A stretch of 53,071 nucleotides of DNA from Candidatus Sulfotelmatobacter sp. (lineage in GTDB: Bacteria; Acidobacteriota; Terriglobia; Terriglobales; Acidobacteriaceae). The stretch is from the NCBI GenBank assembly GCA_030041215.1, contig JASHOH010000023.1, forward strand, positions 1 to 53,071, in the 5' to 3' direction. A program made the position numbers and the translations under genes. Positions 47,090 through 53,071 of the stretch are shown here, in pieces. Position 1 is the first letter of the stretch. The number at the start of each line of letters is the position of its first letter. Below the pieces are notes generated by a model that was given only the letters and a program-made list of their open reading frames with translations, ran no database searches and was not told the origin of the DNA.

Positions 47090-47545
47090 ATGGATGAAAC
47101 GCTACGACAATTAGGCGAATTACTGCTCGGAGCGGTGCCGACGGTGATTCTGCTGGCGCTGCTCTGTTGGCTATACACGGCCATCGTGCACAAGCCGCTA
47201 GGCCTGGTTTTGCAACAACGGCGCAACAAGACCGAAGGGGCTATCGAAAAATCGCGCGCCGATATTGCTGCCGCGGAGGCGCGCACTGCTGAATATGAAC
47301 AGCGCCTGCGCGAGGCCCGGGCAACGGTTTTCCGCGCCCAGGAGGCACGCCGCAAGGCCGCACTTGAGGCCCGCACCGCAGCCGTAAACAGTGCCCGCGC
47401 GAATGCTCAGACGCAGGTGGAAGCGGCAAAAGGTGAAATTCAAAAAGAAACCGACGCTGCTCAGCGCGGCTTGCAGGCCGAAGCACAATCGCTTGCGATC
47501 GAGATCATGCGCCGTGTGCTCCAACCTACGGGGGTTGCACGCTGA
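47090..47545 (+). CDS. ATP synthase F0 subunit b'
   Basis: The 151-residue product is the first of two b-type stator subunits. It has one N-terminal membrane helix (LGAVPTVILLALLCWLYTAIV) followed by a long amphipathic helix rich in Ala, Glu and Arg (RRNKTEGAIEKSRADIAAAE onward), which would pair with the second b subunit to form the peripheral stalk connecting F0 to F1. It starts 44 nt after the predicted promoter. Paired b and b' genes are known in photosynthetic and some other bacteria. Its stop TGA overlaps an ATG (TGATG), and the a and c genes normally upstream are absent here. Confidence 0.88.
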   Translation: MDETLRQLGELLLGAVPTVILLALLCWLYTAIVHKPLGLVLQQRRNKTEGAIEKSRADIAAAEARTAEYEQRLREARATVFRAQEARRKAALEARTAAVNSARANAQTQVEAAKGEIQKETDAAQRGLQAEAQSLAIEIMRRVLQPTGVAR

Positions 47546-47625
47546 TGCTGCGCCTGCTTGCCGGAGTGGGGATGCCTAGAATCAATTCCACCAATGCTGT
47601 CTGTTCCCCAAACTCGACTTTATAC

Positions 47626-48408
47626 ATGAGAATTTTCCGCGCGACGCTACTCTCGCTGCTGCTGATTGTCAGTGCTTCTGTACTTCCATGCCATGCGCAG
47701 CGGGCGCAAGAGCCGACGCAACAGTCATCTGCAAACGGGCAGCAGCAGGTCGAGCGCTCCCACGACAGATCTCCCGCACAGGAACTTGCCCATGAAACGC
47801 GGGAAGCCGCCGGAGAGGAAAAAGGCGAGACCGAAGAGTTTAAGAATTCACCCTCAGTGCAGCTTGTCGCCAGGCTTACGGGACTCAGCCTGAGCAATGC
47901 ATATCTGTTCTGTCTGGTCTTGAATTTTGTTGTGGTTACAGCTGTGATCGTCTGGGCCGGCCGCAAGTACCTGCCCGGAATGTTCCGCGCGCGTACGGCG
48001 GCCATCCAGAAGGCAATGCGGGAAGCGCAAAAAGCCAGCGAAGAAGCTCGGCGAAAACTGGCTGAAATTGAAGCACGTTTGATGAAACTCGACGTGGAAA
48101 TTGGCATGATGCGCAATCACGCCGAACAAGAAGCTGCCGCCGAGGAAGCCCGAATCCATGCTGCGGCCGAGGAAGACGCGCGAAAGATCGTGGAGGCGGC
48201 CCAGCAGGAAATCGCCGCCGCCGCCAGGGCTGCGCGCCGTGAGTTGACTGCGTATGCCGCCGATCTTGCCGTGGGTTTGGCGCAAAAGCAGATTCGCGTG
48301 GACGCCGCCACAGATCAGGCCTTGATAAGAAATTTTGCCGGTGAATTAGGTGTTGCCGGCTCAACACCGTCTGGGTCGACGCCGCGCTCGGGAAAGGACC
48401 GCAACTAG
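47626..48408 (+). CDS. atpF: ATP synthase F0 subunit b, with signal-like N-terminus
   Basis: The product (260 residues from this start) begins with a second hydrophobic segment, MRIFRATLLSLLLIVSASVL, ending PCHAQ like a signal peptide. A polar region of about 65 residues rich in Gln, Glu and Ser follows, then the usual b-subunit membrane helix (AYLFCLVLNFVVVTAVIVWAG) and a long charged helix (RTAAIQKAMREAQKASEEAR). The start ATG at 47626 is chosen because the signal-like sequence begins there. An ATG at 47545 that overlaps the b' stop would add 27 residues and suggests coupled translation; which is used cannot be settled. The signal-like segment would place the polar region outside. Confidence 0.85.
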   Translation: MRIFRATLLSLLLIVSASVLPCHAQRAQEPTQQSSANGQQQVERSHDRSPAQELAHETREAAGEEKGETEEFKNSPSVQLVARLTGLSLSNAYLFCLVLNFVVVTAVIVWAGRKYLPGMFRARTAAIQKAMREAQKASEEARRKLAEIEARLMKLDVEIGMMRNHAEQEAAAEEARIHAAAEEDARKIVEAAQQEIAAAARAARRELTAYAADLAVGLAQKQIRVDAATDQALIRNFAGELGVAGSTPSGSTPRSGKDRN

Positions 48409-48411
48409 ACG

Positions 48412-48932
48412 ATGGCTTCCGTCGCCAGCACTTACGCTCGTGCATTTGCGGATGTTGTTCTGCACGATCGGCTCGATGCCGACCGCTCGGTCGCGGAATT
48501 GCGCGCCATTGCAAATCTGCTGGCAAAAAGTATCGAGTTGCGCCGCATCTGGGAGAATCCCGCGGTTCCCGCAGATCAGAAGCGCCGGGTGCTGGATGTG
48601 ATTGCGGAGCGTGACGGAATTTCGCGGCAGGTGCGCAACTTGGTTGCAGTGCTGATCGATCATCGCAGAACGCATTTTTTGGAGCCCATCATCAACCAGC
48701 TCGAAAAAGAGCTGGATGCGCGCTTGGGATTTGCCGACGCCGAAATCACCAGCACCCGGCCGATGGGCGATAGTGAAAAGCACGCGTTCGAATCGCAGAT
48801 TGCCCGGCTGACAGGCAAAAAAGTTCGTGCCCACTACACGCAGGATGCATCTCTGTTAGGCGGCGCAATCGTCCGCCTGGGCAGTACGATTTACGATGGT
48901 TCGGTGAGAGGGCAGTTGGAGAGAATAAAAGA

Positions 48933-48948
<16 letters not shown>
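48412..48948 (+). CDS. atpH: ATP synthase F1 subunit delta
   Basis: Delta caps the F1 head and joins it to the b stalk. The 178-residue product has the family start MASVASTYARAFADVVL, NLLAKSIELRRIWENPAV, the central GISRQVRNLVAVLIDHRRTHFLE-like segment split by the usual loops, and the C-terminal DASLLGGAIVRLGSTIYDGSV. It begins 3 nt after the b gene. The last codons (EAISS and stop) fall inside the first heptads of the repeat beginning at 48933, so the repeat encodes the C-terminus. Confidence 0.94.
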
Positions 48949-50593
<1,645 letters not shown>

Positions 50594-50598
50594 TCTTT

Positions 50599-50665
50599 AG
50601 TCCCGAGTCCTGAGTCGCGAGTCATACGGTCTGCGCTCGGGACTCACGACTCAGGACTCGCAACT
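50599..50665. repeat. AGTC heptad inverted repeat filling the atpA-atpG gap
   Basis: The left arm (50599-50623) reads AGTCCCG, AGTCCTG, AGTCGCG, AGTC; the right arm (50638-50665) reads CGGGACT, CACGACT, CAGGACT, CGCAACT. A 14-bp core (CGACTCAGGACTCG) is exactly complementary, with a 14-nt loop. It begins 5 nt after the atpA stop and ends 6 nt before the atpG ATG. The unit sequence differs (AGTC rather than AGCT) but the 7-nt period is the same. Confidence 0.88.
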
Positions 50666-50671
50666 CCAACG

Positions 50672-51748
50672 ATGCCTAACATTCTCGACATTCGCCGCCG
50701 CATTCGCAGCGTGATCAACACGCGGCAGATCACCAAGGCCATGAAAGTGGTCTCGGCGGCCAAGCTGCGCCGCGCGCAGGAGCGCACACTTGCCGCGCGT
50801 CCTTACGCACAGATGTTGACGAATGTGCTGAAGTCGCTGGTTGCACGCGCAGAAATTTACGATCCGGAAACGGGCGAAGCGAAACATCCATTACTGGCGC
50901 AGCGCGAAGAAAAAACGATTCTGCTGATTCTGGTCACCGGCGACAAAGGACTGGCCGGGGCATTTAGCGCCAACGTCATCAAGGCCGCAACGCGCTTCAT
51001 TGAGTCGAAGGCAGGGAAAAGCATCGACATCGAAGCGATCGGCCGCAAAGGCCGCGATTTCTTCCGCCGCCGCTATCCTGCTGCGAAGGTGCAAACCCGT
51101 AGCCTGGCCGATACTGAAGAGGAGTCGTTCGATATACCCGAAGCCGCAGAACGCGCTGGAGCGATCCAGATTACGGGTGAGCACGTCGGCATTCTTGGCA
51201 AACTCGAATTTTCTCAGGCGCACAGGCTGGCCGAGAGTGTGATCGAACGCTACAAGCGCGAAGAAATCGATTCCGTATACGTGGTTTTCAATGAATTCAA
51301 GTCGATTATCGCGCAGCGACTTGTGGTTGAGCAGATTCTTCCTGTTGGCGAGATTGGCGAGCGCGTTGTCCGCCTCGCGGAAGAAATGACCGAGGAAGAA
51401 AAGAAGAGGGCCAGGGAAGCGGCTATCAGCGCAGGTGTTAGCATGCGCGGCGGGCGCCGTGAAGAAGAAATGTCGCACTTCGGAACCGAGCAGGTCGATT
51501 ACATTTACGAGCAGCAGCCTGAGGAGCTTTTCAGAGCGCTGCTGCCGAAGTATGTTGCGATCCAGATTTTCCGGGCGTTGCTCGAGTCGGTGGCAGCCGA
51601 GCACGCCGCGCGCATGACGGCAATGGATTCCGCCACCAACAACGCCACTGACATGATCGACTCGCTGACGCTGGCCATGAACCGCGCCCGCCAGGCGAAG
51701 ATCACGAAAGAAATCATCGAGATCGTCAGCGGCGCAGCGGCGATGTGA
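50672..51748 (+). CDS. atpG: ATP synthase F1 subunit gamma, enlarged
   Basis: Gamma is the central rotor shaft. The 358-residue product is longer than the roughly 290 of E. coli. It has the N-terminal helix MPNILDIRRRIRSVINTRQI with TKAMKVVSAAKLRRAQ, the GDKGLAGAFSANV loop, and the C-terminal helix pair ending HAARMTAMDSATNNATDMID with a long coiled coil. Two acidic/basic expansions occur: about 141-160 (QTRSLADTEEESFDIPEAAE), and about 226-272 (VRLAEEMTEEEKKRAREAA and RGGRREEEMSHFG). The second precedes the C-terminal helix, where E. coli has a short loop. It starts 6 nt after a heptad arm. Confidence 0.94.
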   Translation: MPNILDIRRRIRSVINTRQITKAMKVVSAAKLRRAQERTLAARPYAQMLTNVLKSLVARAEIYDPETGEAKHPLLAQREEKTILLILVTGDKGLAGAFSANVIKAATRFIESKAGKSIDIEAIGRKGRDFFRRRYPAAKVQTRSLADTEEESFDIPEAAERAGAIQITGEHVGILGKLEFSQAHRLAESVIERYKREEIDSVYVVFNEFKSIIAQRLVVEQILPVGEIGERVVRLAEEMTEEEKKRAREAAISAGVSMRGGRREEEMSHFGTEQVDYIYEQQPEELFRALLPKYVAIQIFRALLESVAAEHAARMTAMDSATNNATDMIDSLTLAMNRARQAKITKEIIEIVSGAAAM

Positions 51749-51753
51749 AAAAC

Positions 51754-51878
51754 AGCTCTTAGCTTTTAGCTGGTTTGTGGCGATTTAAGGCGTGTGTACC
51801 AGTCCCACAAATTAGTGGTGCGCCGTCAGCGAGAGGTTGCGAAAAGCCAAGAGCTAAGAGCTAAAAGCCAAGAGCTGA
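51754..51878. repeat. Heptad inverted repeat spanning the atpG-atpD gap
   Basis: The left arm (51754-51772) reads AGCTCTT, AGCTTTT, AGCTGG; the right arm (51843-51878) reads AAGCCAAG, AGCTAAG, AGCTAAA, AGCCAAG, AGCTGA. Seventeen of 18 bases of the left arm find a complement in the right arm. It starts 5 nt after the atpG stop and ends 6 nt before the atpD ATG. The GAGG just before atpD at 51877-51880 lies at the arm's end. The enclosed region is 70 nt. Confidence 0.87.

Positions 51879-53071
<1,193 letters not shown>

Overview
The window is a densely packed chromosomal segment, about 53 kb, with no phage, integron, CRISPR or insertion-sequence genes. It most likely comes from an Acidobacteriota (Terriglobia / Koribacter-like) bacterium. 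Lineage clues are a secreted VWFA protein of the type common in Acidobacteria, an Oar-like TonB-dependent receptor with an N-terminal carboxypeptidase-regulatory domain, a PilZ-TonB fusion, a PafA-type phosphatase, and many small dispersed repeats. Assignment rests on gene content only.

Layout. 1-4.1 kb: end of an unidentified gene, a small membrane protein, PilZ-TonB, rpiA, a DUF202 membrane protein, a DUF302 protein and an agmatinase-family enzyme. 4.1-9.5 kb: 2-oxoglutarate dehydrogenase E1 (sucA), a DinB-like protein and a hydantoinase A/oxoprolinase-type protein. 9.5-12.6 kb: the threonine catabolic pair tdh and kbl, split by a vapBC toxin-antitoxin module with its own promoter and operator. 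13-19.3 kb: a DUF1572 protein, a small membrane protein and the classical infC-rpmI-rplT-pheS-pheT translation cluster, all on the minus strand; infC very probably starts with ATC. 19.3-24 kb: sodC, a coiled-coil protein plus zapA, the VWFA protein, a small monooxygenase and purA. 24.3-28 kb: a SulP transporter, tRNA-Arg(TCT), a free STAS protein and a DUF1624-like membrane protein. 28-30.5 kb: a TetR regulator divergent from two overlapping CPBP intramembrane protease genes across a perfect palindrome. 30.6-39 kb: a histone-deacetylase-family enzyme, PafA-like phosphatase, pyrD, an Asp-box protein, a DsbA-like thioredoxin, an SH3 lipoprotein and a DegT aminotransferase. 39.3-46.6 kb: the TonB receptor, a urate-oxidase-N-like membrane protein, hfq-hflX and an archaemetzincin-like protein without its catalytic motif. 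47-53 kb: an ATP synthase operon (b', b, delta, alpha, gamma, beta; beta is cut by the window end) without a and c subunit genes at its head.

The most unusual feature is a set of inverted repeats whose arms are tandem 7-nt units (AGCTNNN or AGTCNNN). At five junctions (DUF202-rpiA, pheS-pheT, atpH-atpA, atpA-atpG, atpG-atpD) they fill the gap between same-strand genes. One arm lies at the upstream stop codon and the other ends 2-6 nt before the next start codon, so a hairpin in the mRNA would cover the ribosome binding site. More degenerate relatives lie around rplT, rpmI and infC. Other unusual items are in-frame, apparently repeat-derived insertions in PheT and the HDAC-family enzyme (and perhaps in the hydantoinase), and a compact three-hairpin element upstream of the ATP synthase promoter. 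One of those hairpins hides a strong Shine-Dalgarno sequence.
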